Positions 18,199 to 25,519 of a stretch of 64,000 nucleotides of DNA are shown here, piece by piece. The stretch covers positions 1-64,000 of the forward strand of contig JAFQQY010000046.1 in the NCBI GenBank assembly GCA_017410365.1, read 5' to 3'. The DNA comes from Prevotella sp. Lineage in GTDB: Bacteria; Bacteroidota; Bacteroidia; Bacteroidales; Bacteroidaceae. The notes beneath the pieces are model-generated. The model did no database searches and was not told the origin of the DNA. It saw only the letters and a program-made list of their open reading frames with translations. The first letter of the stretch is position 1; each line of letters opens with the position of its first letter. Both the position numbers and the translations under genes were made by a program.

Positions 18199-19218
18199 TT
18201 AGAAATCTATAAAGTAACCAATGCCTAAATCCAGCGTGTGCTCAGTATCAAGTCCAGCATAGTGTCTCATGCCATATTCTGCTTTCAGCACAAGGTTTTC
18301 TATTATGGAGAAGTTGAGGCCAACTGTCCATTTGTTCATGCTTTGTTCGAAGATATTGAACACGCCGTCGTAGCGTACAAATGGGATGACGCTCAGATTG
18401 TTTACTTCGGTCAATGTGCCAAGGTCGTAGCCAGCTTCTGCTCCAACAGCTTTGCCATTGGCGTCGCTGCAGTATATCAGCGAAGTGCTTGCTGTCCATC
18501 CGTTGTTTTCATATGTGCCGTCAATAGCTGCGTATGCAACACCGTTGTCTCCAAGAAAATCAGGACTGGCAAATCCTAACATACCTTTATGCTTCTGTGA
18601 TTTTCCCCAGAAACCGCTTGCTCCAATGCGCAGGCCTTCTGCAGCATTAAAGCCTATCGCAGCAACTCCTCCTAAGAATCGACTGTCATTTAGTGGTGCG
18701 GTAATATATGTAAGTGCAGCTAAGGAGTAGTCTATCTTGCCGCTTCTTCCGTGCAATGCGGCACCGCCTTCATGCCATGACATAGGAAGTATAGCAGCCT
18801 CACTCTCTGGATCGTAGATGGTCAGTGCCGGTCCACCTGCATTTGTGACGCCCACAGGAACCTCGATGATACCTGCCTTTACGTTCAAAGCATCGCTCCA
18901 CGATTTATTTACATATATTTTATTAGTTGCATAGTTGCTGTCGAAATCATTTCCCCATGCTCCATCTTCGTAGAAACGCTCGTATTCGAATTCTCCGGAA
19001 ATGCTCCAACCTTTTCCGAGGTTGAGGTCTGCAGATATTACGATGTGGGGAAAATCCCATTTGTCTCTTTCTTCTCCATAATACTTATGACCATAGTTCA
19101 CTTCTGTGTATACAGAACCAGATAGTGGACAGTTCTTTTCATCTACATTATCTGCTGCAAATAGGGCAGAAGGCACGGTAATAAAGCTAATAAACAATGC
19201 TTTTGATAACAATTTCAT
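18199..19218 (-). CDS. Outer-membrane beta-barrel protein, porin-like
   Basis: A 339-residue protein with a signal peptide (MKLLSKALFISFITVPSALFA). The rest is alternating amphipathic strands rich in Gly, Tyr and Trp and ends in aromatic Phe (LGIGYFIDF), the outer-membrane insertion signal. Segments such as FEYERFYEDGAWGNDFDS and AGIIEVPVGVTNAGGP resemble phosphate-selective/DUF3308-type porins. The substrate is unknown. It has its own -7 box at 19243-19251. Confidence 0.75.
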   Translation of the reverse strand: MKLLSKALFISFITVPSALFAADNVDEKNCPLSGSVYTEVNYGHKYYGEERDKWDFPHIVISADLNLGKGWSISGEFEYERFYEDGAWGNDFDSNYATNKIYVNKSWSDALNVKAGIIEVPVGVTNAGGPALTIYDPESEAAILPMSWHEGGAALHGRSGKIDYSLAALTYITAPLNDSRFLGGVAAIGFNAAEGLRIGASGFWGKSQKHKGMLGFASPDFLGDNGVAYAAIDGTYENNGWTASTSLIYCSDANGKAVGAEAGYDLGTLTEVNNLSVIPFVRYDGVFNIFEQSMNKWTVGLNFSIIENLVLKAEYGMRHYAGLDTEHTLDLGIGYFIDF

Positions 19219-19242
19219 ATTAATACATTTATAAATTCGGGT

Positions 19243-19251
19243 GCAAAGGTA
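19243..19251 (-). promoter_or_regulatory. -7 box TACCTTTGC of the porin gene
   Basis: Consensus match 25 nt upstream of the ATG. Confidence 0.6.
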
Positions 19252-19421
19252 GTAATAATTATTTAGAATATTTTATATAAGACGTACCTAAAAATGATGA
19301 TTTTTGGATTCTTCCTATCGTTTAAGTCTAATAATTAATTAGTGGTTCTATGTAAAATGTTAGGTATGGATACTAATATATTATGGTTATAGGTATGGCT
19401 TGGATTAGGTATATGTTGAAA

Positions 19422-19453
19422 TAAAAAAGTCTTTTGCTTGTGGCAAAAGACTT
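19422..19453 (-). terminator. Terminator of the leftward Tat/Fe-S run
   Basis: An 11-bp stem AAGTCTTTTGC/GCAAAAGACTT with a T-run on the minus strand, 24 bp after the aldo/keto reductase stop. Confidence 0.85.
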
Positions 19454-19476
19454 GATAATGAGATATTATAACAGGG

Positions 19477-20862
19477 TTAAAATTCCTTGTTCTGTTTCAG
19501 AGTCTCAACGAATTGGTTTATGCGTTCCATCTCTCGGTGAATCTTGATTTTCTGAGGGCAAAGCGGCACACATTTACGGCATCCTATGCAGTGGTCGGCC
19601 TGTCGGAGCTTTGGCACAGAGCGGTCGTAGCCAACCAAGAAGGCGCGTCTAGCCTCTCGAAATTTCGGGTCTTGCGATGATGCAGGCATGGTTCCCTCGT
19701 TTATGCACTTGTTGTAGTGCAGCAGGATGGCAGGGATGTCCAGTCCGTAAGGGCATGGCATGCAATACTGGCAGTCGTTGCATGGTATGGTAGGATACTT
19801 CTGCATCATCTGTGCGGTCTCTTCCAAGAACTCCTTCTCTTCATCGCTGAGCGGTTTGAGAGGTGAGTATGTGCGTATATTGTCGTCGAGATGCTCCATG
19901 TGTGTCATTCCGCTTAGTACGTTTAGCACGCCAGGCCATGTGCCGGCAAAGCGGAAAGCCCATGATGCTATGCTGCTCTCAGGAGAGCGCCTCTTTAGTT
20001 TTTCTGCAACGTGGTCATGCACCTTAGAAAGTCTGCCGCCAAGAAGCGGTTCCATTATTACAACCGGGATGCCGCGCTTTTCCAGTTCCATGTATTGGTA
20101 CTCTGCAGACACGCCACGTGAATGGTGCCAGTCGACGTAGTTGAGCTGAATCTGAACGAAGTCCCAATGTATGGTGTCGTGGAGCGACATAAGATAGTCG
20201 AACATCTCTTTGTCTCCGTGGTAAGAGAAACCGAGGTTGCGTATACGTCCAGCCTTGCGCTCTTCCATAAGAAAGTCTATCATGCCGTTTTTCACGTAAC
20301 GGTTCTCGTAGTTCTCTACGCCTCCTCCGCCCAGACTATGCAACAGCAGATAGTCGATGTAGTCAACTTGCAGCTCTTTGAAAGAGTTGCGGTACATCTC
20401 CATTGCGCCTTCGCGCGAATGTGTTTTCTTGTTGAAGTTTGACAGTTTGGTTGCAATGAAATATTTATCGCGTGGATGGCGCTTGAGAGCTACACCTGTA
20501 GCATATTCAGACTTGCCGCGGCAATATACAGGTGCCGTATCGAAGTAGTTGACACCATATTCTATTGCCTTGTCAACAAGTCGGTTGACAGCCTCCTGGT
20601 CTATCTCGCCGGTAGACTTGCCTTCTTCATCTGTGAATGTAGGCCATCGCATGCATCCATATCCCAGCAGCGACACCTTGTCGCCGGTATTAGGATTGGT
20701 GCGATAGGTCATCTTTCCCTTTGGCAGTTCGCCGTTTGCGATGTGTTCCTTTACCACAGGATTCTTTTTATTGTCGCAACCTGTAGTTGCTATTGTCGTT
20801 GCTGCTATTCCAAAACCAAGTTTCTTTAGGAAGTCGCGGCGTGGTATATTGTTTTCTTTCAT
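19477..20862 (-). CDS. Tat-exported aldo/keto reductase with two 4Fe-4S clusters
   Basis: A 461-residue protein. The N-terminus carries a twin-arginine signal (IPRRDFLKKLGFGIA) running into ATTGC, so Cys29 may be lipidated after Tat export. The middle is an aldo/keto reductase barrel (Asp and Tyr in NYFDTAPVYCRG, Lys in FIATKL, His in LLLHSLG). The C-terminus has two ferredoxin-like motifs (CNDCQYCMPCPYG and CIGCRKCVPLCP). It probably passes electrons between an Fe-S protein and an unknown carbonyl substrate outside the inner membrane. It follows the NapH/NapG-like gene, a plausible redox partner, and tatA/tatC lie just upstream in the same run. Confidence 0.85.
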   Translation of the reverse strand: MKENNIPRRDFLKKLGFGIAATTIATTGCDNKKNPVVKEHIANGELPKGKMTYRTNPNTGDKVSLLGYGCMRWPTFTDEEGKSTGEIDQEAVNRLVDKAIEYGVNYFDTAPVYCRGKSEYATGVALKRHPRDKYFIATKLSNFNKKTHSREGAMEMYRNSFKELQVDYIDYLLLHSLGGGGVENYENRYVKNGMIDFLMEERKAGRIRNLGFSYHGDKEMFDYLMSLHDTIHWDFVQIQLNYVDWHHSRGVSAEYQYMELEKRGIPVVIMEPLLGGRLSKVHDHVAEKLKRRSPESSIASWAFRFAGTWPGVLNVLSGMTHMEHLDDNIRTYSPLKPLSDEEKEFLEETAQMMQKYPTIPCNDCQYCMPCPYGLDIPAILLHYNKCINEGTMPASSQDPKFREARRAFLVGYDRSVPKLRQADHCIGCRKCVPLCPQKIKIHREMERINQFVETLKQNKEF

Positions 20863-20890
20863 TGGTTGTTTGTTTAATTTGGAGTTTTCT

Positions 20891-20966
20891 GAGAAGTCAG
20901 AGTAATCTGAATAATCTGAGTAGTCTGAATAATCTGAGTAATCAGAATAATCTGAGTAATCTGAAC
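20891..20966. repeat. Nonanucleotide AATCTGAGT tandem repeat
   Basis: About seven 9-nt units alternating AATCTGAAT and AATCTGAGT fill the gap between two genes of the leftward run. Confidence 0.75.
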
Positions 20967-20978
20967 TTACTGTCTTTT

Positions 20979-22556
20979 TTAAATCTCTCTATGCACTTCA
21001 TGCCCCTCAACGTATATAGCGCTGAACGGACGGGCTGGGCAGAGGTGCTCGCATGCTCCACAGCCGATACACTTCTCTTCGTTGACAGCTGGCACCTGTG
21101 GCGATTTCTCGTCGTTTGGGTCTGAAGGCACCATTGTAATGGCACCTGCAGGACAGCGACGGGCACACAAACCACATCTGTCGCCCTTTGTCAATGGTAT
21201 ACAGTTTTCTTTAACCCATACCGCATGGCCAACCTGTGTTGATGATTTTGTCTCGATTGTTATAGGTTTAATGGCACCTGTAGGACACACTTCTGAACAT
21301 TTTGTACATTCCGGTCGGCAGTAGCCGCGCTCAAAAGACATCTCAGGTTGCATAAAAGTACGTAAGTCGTCAGAAGGACGCAACACGTCATTAGGACATA
21401 CAGATACGCACAACTGGCAACCGGTACAGTGGGCGTCCATGTTTCTCAGCCCAACAGCACCAGCCGGCACAATCGGAGTCTTGCGTTCTGGTATCTTCTT
21501 GTCTTCGATAATGGCCAGTCCGCCATCAACAGTCTTTTCCTGTGCTTTCAGGATAGTGCTGCCGGTGAATAAAGCCATGAGGGAAACGAAACTGCGGCGG
21601 GAGAGACGGCTGATATTTGATTCAGTTGACGAGTTGACGAGTTGACAAGTTGACAAGTTGTTGGTACAAGAAGCTATTGTCTGCACTCCTTCACTCCTGC
21701 ACTCCTTCACTCCTGTAGATGACTCCTTCACTCCTTCACTCCTTCTATAATTATAAGAAATTGCCCCCTTGTTGCACTTGCCAATGCAGTCCATGCAAAC
21801 AACGCAGCGGCTGTAGTCGATGGTGTGGGTCTTAGGGTCGATGCACGAAGCCTTGCAGTTGCGTGCACATAGTCCACAGCTGTTGCACTTATCGGTGTTT
21901 ATGACAGGCTTGAGCAGCGAGAACCTTGAAATGAAACTAAGGAAGGTGCCCACAGGACAGATAGTGTTGCAGTATGTTCTTCCGCCTCTCCATGCCAGAA
22001 TGGCTATGATGATGAGGCTAGCGGCGGCAACGATGAGCACAGGCATGCCTTTCAACCAAATCTCTTTTTCGTAGAATGCATAGCTGTTGGCGCTTTCTGC
22101 CCATTCTGCCAGAATATTGTTGCCCCATTGCCATGCCGGAGCAAGTATGCTATGTGCTATTCTGCCGTAGATGCTATACGGCTCAATTAATAATGCGATA
22201 GAGGCAAAGCCCGTTACCAGTCCAATGATAAATACTCCGAGCATTATGTATCTCAGAATATTCTTCGCAGGCGAATAGCTGTATCTGTTTTTCTTTGTTT
22301 TCTTTCCCAACCATCCGAAGAAGTCCTGCATTATGCCAAGTGGGCAAATGACAGAGCAATAGATGCGTCCGAAGAGTAAGGTTAGTACTATTAATGCGAT
22401 TATGACAACGGCATTCAATGCCAATACGGCAGGTACAAACTGTACCTTTGCCATCCACCCCAACCAACCGTGAATAGTTCCGGTGAAGTCGAGAAATAAA
22501 ATTGTTGTGCCAATCCAAAAGACGATGGCCAACAGTAGTCTGATTTTCTTTAACAT
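20979..22556 (-). CDS. NapH/NapG-like membrane and periplasmic Fe-S protein
   Basis: A 525-residue two-part electron-transfer protein. Residues 1-270 resemble NapH: several membrane helices, two Cys motifs at membrane edges (CSVICPLG, CNTICPVG) and two 4Fe-4S sites (CNSCGLCARNCKASC, CVVCMDCIGKC). Residues about 320-525 resemble NapG: an internal twin-arginine segment (SRRSFVSLMALF) followed by several more Cys clusters (CTGCQLCVSVCP, CTKCSEVCP, CGLCARRCP, CIGCGACEHLCP). The linker at about 270-312 is encoded by the octanucleotide repeat element described separately. It may feed electrons to the downstream Tat-exported reductase. Confidence 0.82.
   Translation of the reverse strand: MLKKIRLLLAIVFWIGTTILFLDFTGTIHGWLGWMAKVQFVPAVLALNAVVIIALIVLTLLFGRIYCSVICPLGIMQDFFGWLGKKTKKNRYSYSPAKNILRYIMLGVFIIGLVTGFASIALLIEPYSIYGRIAHSILAPAWQWGNNILAEWAESANSYAFYEKEIWLKGMPVLIVAAASLIIIAILAWRGGRTYCNTICPVGTFLSFISRFSLLKPVINTDKCNSCGLCARNCKASCIDPKTHTIDYSRCVVCMDCIGKCNKGAISYNYRRSEGVKESSTGVKECRSEGVQTIASCTNNLSTCQLVNSSTESNISRLSRRSFVSLMALFTGSTILKAQEKTVDGGLAIIEDKKIPERKTPIVPAGAVGLRNMDAHCTGCQLCVSVCPNDVLRPSDDLRTFMQPEMSFERGYCRPECTKCSEVCPTGAIKPITIETKSSTQVGHAVWVKENCIPLTKGDRCGLCARRCPAGAITMVPSDPNDEKSPQVPAVNEEKCIGCGACEHLCPARPFSAIYVEGHEVHREI
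21623..21753 (-). repeat. Octanucleotide composite repeat, copy 1, in coding sequence
   Basis: On the coding strand: two GGAGTGAA units, a 13-nt GGAGTCATCTACA, four GGAGTGNA octamers, GACAATAGC, TTCTTGTACC, then four AACTYGTC octamers and AACTGAA. It encodes the linker (GVQTIAS, STCQLVNSSTES) between the membrane half and the Tat-like ferredoxin half. Confidence 0.85.
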
Positions 22557-22568
22557 ACTCTTATGTTT

Positions 22569-23357
22569 TTAATTATTAGTTATGCGTTTTACTATCAATA
22601 TGCTCACCTCGTAAAGGGCATACATGGGCATGGTTACCAGTATCTGCGTGAACAAATCTGGTGGGGTAATCACTGCTGCTATTATCAGAATCAGTATCAG
22701 TGCGTGTCTACGGTATTTGGCCATAAACTCAGCCTGCAATATGCCCATTTTAGCTAAGAAGAAAGATATTACGGGTATCTGGAACACAATTCCCATTAAA
22801 AAGGTAAGGGTTGTGAATGTGGATATATACGAACTGAGATTTATCATGTTCACAACCTCTGAGGATACCTGATAAGTGCCGAGAAATCTAATGGAGAAAG
22901 GAAAGATGACGAAATAGCTCATTAGTATTCCTGTAGCAAACAAGGCAAATATCGTTATTGTAATTCTAGCAGAGTACTTCCGTTCGTTTTCATACAATGC
23001 AGGAGTGATGAATCGTAATGCTTCCGCAAGAATGAATGGCGATGCCAGGAGCAGAGCCAGATAAACTGACGTGGACAGATGGGTCATGAACTGACTCGAC
23101 AGTTCGGTATTTATCATCTGTATGCTGTAAGGTTCAAATGTCACAGCAATACCCAGCCATCTGCAAATGTCTTCTATTATTCTATATGTTATGAATTCGC
23201 TGCTGTTTGGGGCAAATAGGATACTGAAAGTGATGTCTTTGCAGCAGAATATAACAGCGCCAAAGACAGCGATGATGGCAATGATGCGTAGCAGCATGCT
23301 TCTGAACACCTCGAGATGCTCTCCGAATGTCATCATTCCGCCGTTGCCGTTTGCCAT
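22569..23357 (-). CDS. tatC: Sec-independent protein translocase TatC
   Basis: A 262-residue inner-membrane protein with six predicted helices and the conserved N-terminal motif (MTFGEHLEVFRSMLLRI). It recognises twin-arginine signals together with TatA. It lies 12 bp after tatA and just ahead of two genes encoding Tat-signal Fe-S proteins, which are likely substrates. Confidence 0.95.
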   Translation of the reverse strand: MANGNGGMMTFGEHLEVFRSMLLRIIAIIAVFGAVIFCCKDITFSILFAPNSSEFITYRIIEDICRWLGIAVTFEPYSIQMINTELSSQFMTHLSTSVYLALLLASPFILAEALRFITPALYENERKYSARITITIFALFATGILMSYFVIFPFSIRFLGTYQVSSEVVNMINLSSYISTFTTLTFLMGIVFQIPVISFFLAKMGILQAEFMAKYRRHALILILIIAAVITPPDLFTQILVTMPMYALYEVSILIVKRITNN

Positions 23358-23369
23358 CTTATGCTATGC

Positions 23370-23567
23370 TTATTCTGTTTTCTGCTCGTCTTTCTTTTCT
23401 TCCTTAGAAGGTTCGCTAACGTCTTTCATGCCGTCTTTGAATCCTTTAATGCCTTGACCTAGTCCTTTCATCAGTTCAGGCAACTTCTTTCCTCCGAACA
23501 GAAGTAATGCAATCAGAGCAATGAGTATCAACTCTGTAGTGCCGATAAATAATAAAATGTTTGTCAT
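23370..23567 (-). CDS. tatA: Twin-arginine translocase subunit TatA
   Basis: A 65-residue protein with an N-terminal membrane helix (FIGTTELILIALIALLLFG), the conserved FGGKKLPEL hinge, an amphipathic helix (GLGQGIKGFKDGM) and an acidic tail. I start at ATG 23567 since the longer frame uses a TTG six codons upstream. No tatB is present, as is usual in this phylum. Confidence 0.94.
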   Translation of the reverse strand: MTNILLFIGTTELILIALIALLLFGGKKLPELMKGLGQGIKGFKDGMKDVSEPSKEEKKDEQKTE

Positions 23568-23610
23568 ATTTATATCTTTTTTCAATTATTCGCCTTTGCT
23601 CATCATCTTC

Positions 23611-23652
23611 GAGTCTTCAATCCTTCAATCCTTCAATCTTTCAATACTTCAA
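23611..23652. repeat. Octanucleotide CAATCCTT tandem repeat
   Basis: About five 8-nt units (CAATCCTT, CAATCTTT, CAATACTT) between the S41 protease gene and tatA. Confidence 0.7.
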
Positions 23653-23654
23653 CT

Positions 23655-24677
23655 CTATCTAATAAGTTTTCTTGCAAATTCAATGATACTGTCCTCGCCA
23701 CGTGCGAAGTCGGCATCGCTGATGCTTACATTGTGATGTGGCTCGATGCCAAACTCGGTGCTATTCTTCTGCGCATCGTACATAGGACAAGCGGAGAAGC
23801 GTACAGCCCAACCGTTTGGCAACATGTCGGAATAAGGCATTCCCGCACCGCCTCCGGTTTTGTCGCCAACGATTGTGACATCAGGCAATTGTTTCATATA
23901 CATCACAAATTCATTTGCTGCACTGTACACCGAACGGTTGGTCAGCACGCAGACGGGTTTGTGCCATCTCATATTTGATGACGGTTCTAGCCATTGCTCT
24001 TCCATTGTCGAAAAATCGCTATGCCCCTTTCCTGTCTTGTGCTGCATGTAACCTACTAGTGTGGGCTTGTGAACAAATCTGGCAGCCAGTTTCTCTGCGT
24101 TGGTAAGCATGCCGCCGCCATTGTTTCTAACATCGATTATCAAGCCTCTGCATGGCATGAAATGATAGATGACTTCATCTAAGTTACCTTCACCAATGCC
24201 GTCGGTGAAACTCTCGTAGTAAATATATCCGATATTGTCGTCAAGAATCTTGTATTTCAATCCTGCAGCAATGCGATAGTCTGTACCTAAATATCGTCTT
24301 AACAATGTGTCGCTGAAGTTTGACGGATAATTCTCATGCCATTTCCAATAGCGGGCGAAGTCATACGATGTGGACAGGTTTACATGCCCGTCACGCAGTT
24401 CGCCTAACATCTCGCTCAGCACTTCGAACAAGTGCTCGTTGCTCATGTCATTGCTTATGCGTACATTATATTTATTGTAAACCTTATTCCAATCCAATCC
24501 ATACTCCTGTTTCTTGTAATCAAAAAAACAGTAGCGTTCGTCAATTATTTTCCATAATGCCTCAAAGGTATCTTTCGGAGTGTTGGAGTATTCCTCTTCG
24601 TCAACACACCCTGTCAGTATGCCAGTTGGAAGCACTAGGGCTATAAGCATCAATAGCTTGCTAATGACAGTTTTCAT
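23655..24677 (-). CDS. S41-family peptidase lipoprotein
   Basis: A 340-residue C-terminal-processing/tricorn-type protease. A lipoprotein signal peptide ends in LTGC, so it is membrane-anchored in the envelope. It has a helical N-terminal region (HLFEVLSEMLGELRDGHVNL) and the S41 core (GLIIDVRNNGGGML, CVLTNRSVYSAANEF with the nucleophile Ser in VYSAAN, and GDKTGGGAGMP). No separate PDZ domain is clear. I choose ATG 24677 because it starts the signal peptide directly. It follows the DUF3316 gene closely and is probably co-transcribed with it. Confidence 0.88.
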   Translation of the reverse strand: MKTVISKLLMLIALVLPTGILTGCVDEEEYSNTPKDTFEALWKIIDERYCFFDYKKQEYGLDWNKVYNKYNVRISNDMSNEHLFEVLSEMLGELRDGHVNLSTSYDFARYWKWHENYPSNFSDTLLRRYLGTDYRIAAGLKYKILDDNIGYIYYESFTDGIGEGNLDEVIYHFMPCRGLIIDVRNNGGGMLTNAEKLAARFVHKPTLVGYMQHKTGKGHSDFSTMEEQWLEPSSNMRWHKPVCVLTNRSVYSAANEFVMYMKQLPDVTIVGDKTGGGAGMPYSDMLPNGWAVRFSACPMYDAQKNSTEFGIEPHHNVSISDADFARGEDSIIEFARKLIR

Positions 24678-24700
24678 CGTTTTAATGCTCAACACCATTC

Positions 24701-25519
24701 TTACCTGTAGTTAATCATTCTGAAAGTCTTTGTTATTCCAATCATCAGACGATGTGAGTAGACATGTTGCTTCAGGTTGTTTACCTTAGCCTGCTGATAG
24801 TCGCCAAGATAACCGACGCGCATTGTCAGTTTCTTGCCTAGGTTTACGTCAAGCATCAGCTGCTGGCGTATGTTAGGAGCGCTGATGAACGTAGTCGCAA
24901 CGGCATTGTTGTCATAGTTCCCGCGTGAGAATATCTCGTAGTACGACTGTCCGTAGTTTGGACTGAACATCAGGCCTATCAGCGGTAGCTGCACTTCATA
25001 TCTTACTGCAGTGTTCCTGCCTAGCATTTTGAATTTATATGTTGCCGTTCCTGTTGGCATGATGTTCAGGTGCAATCTAGCTTGGGCAGGATTGTTCCCG
25101 TTCACCGTATTATAGATGAATCCCACTCCGGCATTCACCATTCCGCCAGCTTGAATCTGCAACTTATTGTCCAGCAGTGACCATCGGTGCATCTTTCCCC
25201 AATAGAAGTCATAAGCACCCTCTATCTCATTTGCCTTGTCGTTGCGGTCGTTAGTCAGCGACAGGTTTGCCTGATGCTCTATCAGTGTTGACCATGCTGC
25301 TCCCGGCTTGCGTCGCTCGGTTGTTGAAAGGAATGTCACTCCCGCTCCTTTGAAATGCTCCTGCGACAGATAGGTGTCAAGAATGTCCGTTGTTCCGAAA
25401 CCAATCATTTGGCTCACATTACTTATTCTTGCATCTATTATAGAGTCGCGTTGTGCTGCTGACGGTACGGCCATAAACAGCAGGGCGAAAATAGTTATGA
25501 TGCTATGCTTATTCTTCAT
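24701..25519 (-). CDS. DUF3316 family protein
   Basis: A 272-residue exported protein with a signal peptide (IFALLFMAVPSAAQ), then beta-rich sequence with repeating aromatic and Gly residues ending TFRMINYR. This resembles an outer-membrane barrel of the Bacteroidota family DUF3316. Its function is unknown. The start overlaps the parC stop by 11 bp, so translation may be coupled. Confidence 0.8.
   Translation of the reverse strand: MKNKHSIITIFALLFMAVPSAAQRDSIIDARISNVSQMIGFGTTDILDTYLSQEHFKGAGVTFLSTTERRKPGAAWSTLIEHQANLSLTNDRNDKANEIEGAYDFYWGKMHRWSLLDNKLQIQAGGMVNAGVGFIYNTVNGNNPAQARLHLNIMPTGTATYKFKMLGRNTAVRYEVQLPLIGLMFSPNYGQSYYEIFSRGNYDNNAVATTFISAPNIRQQLMLDVNLGKKLTMRVGYLGDYQQAKVNNLKQHVYSHRLMIGITKTFRMINYR

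Noticed and set aside
20979-22556. Frameshift or assembly error in the Fe-S protein at the repeat
   Set aside because: The frame is open across the repeat and both halves are complete, and the same element is in frame in another gene, so an assembly artefact is not the simplest reading.
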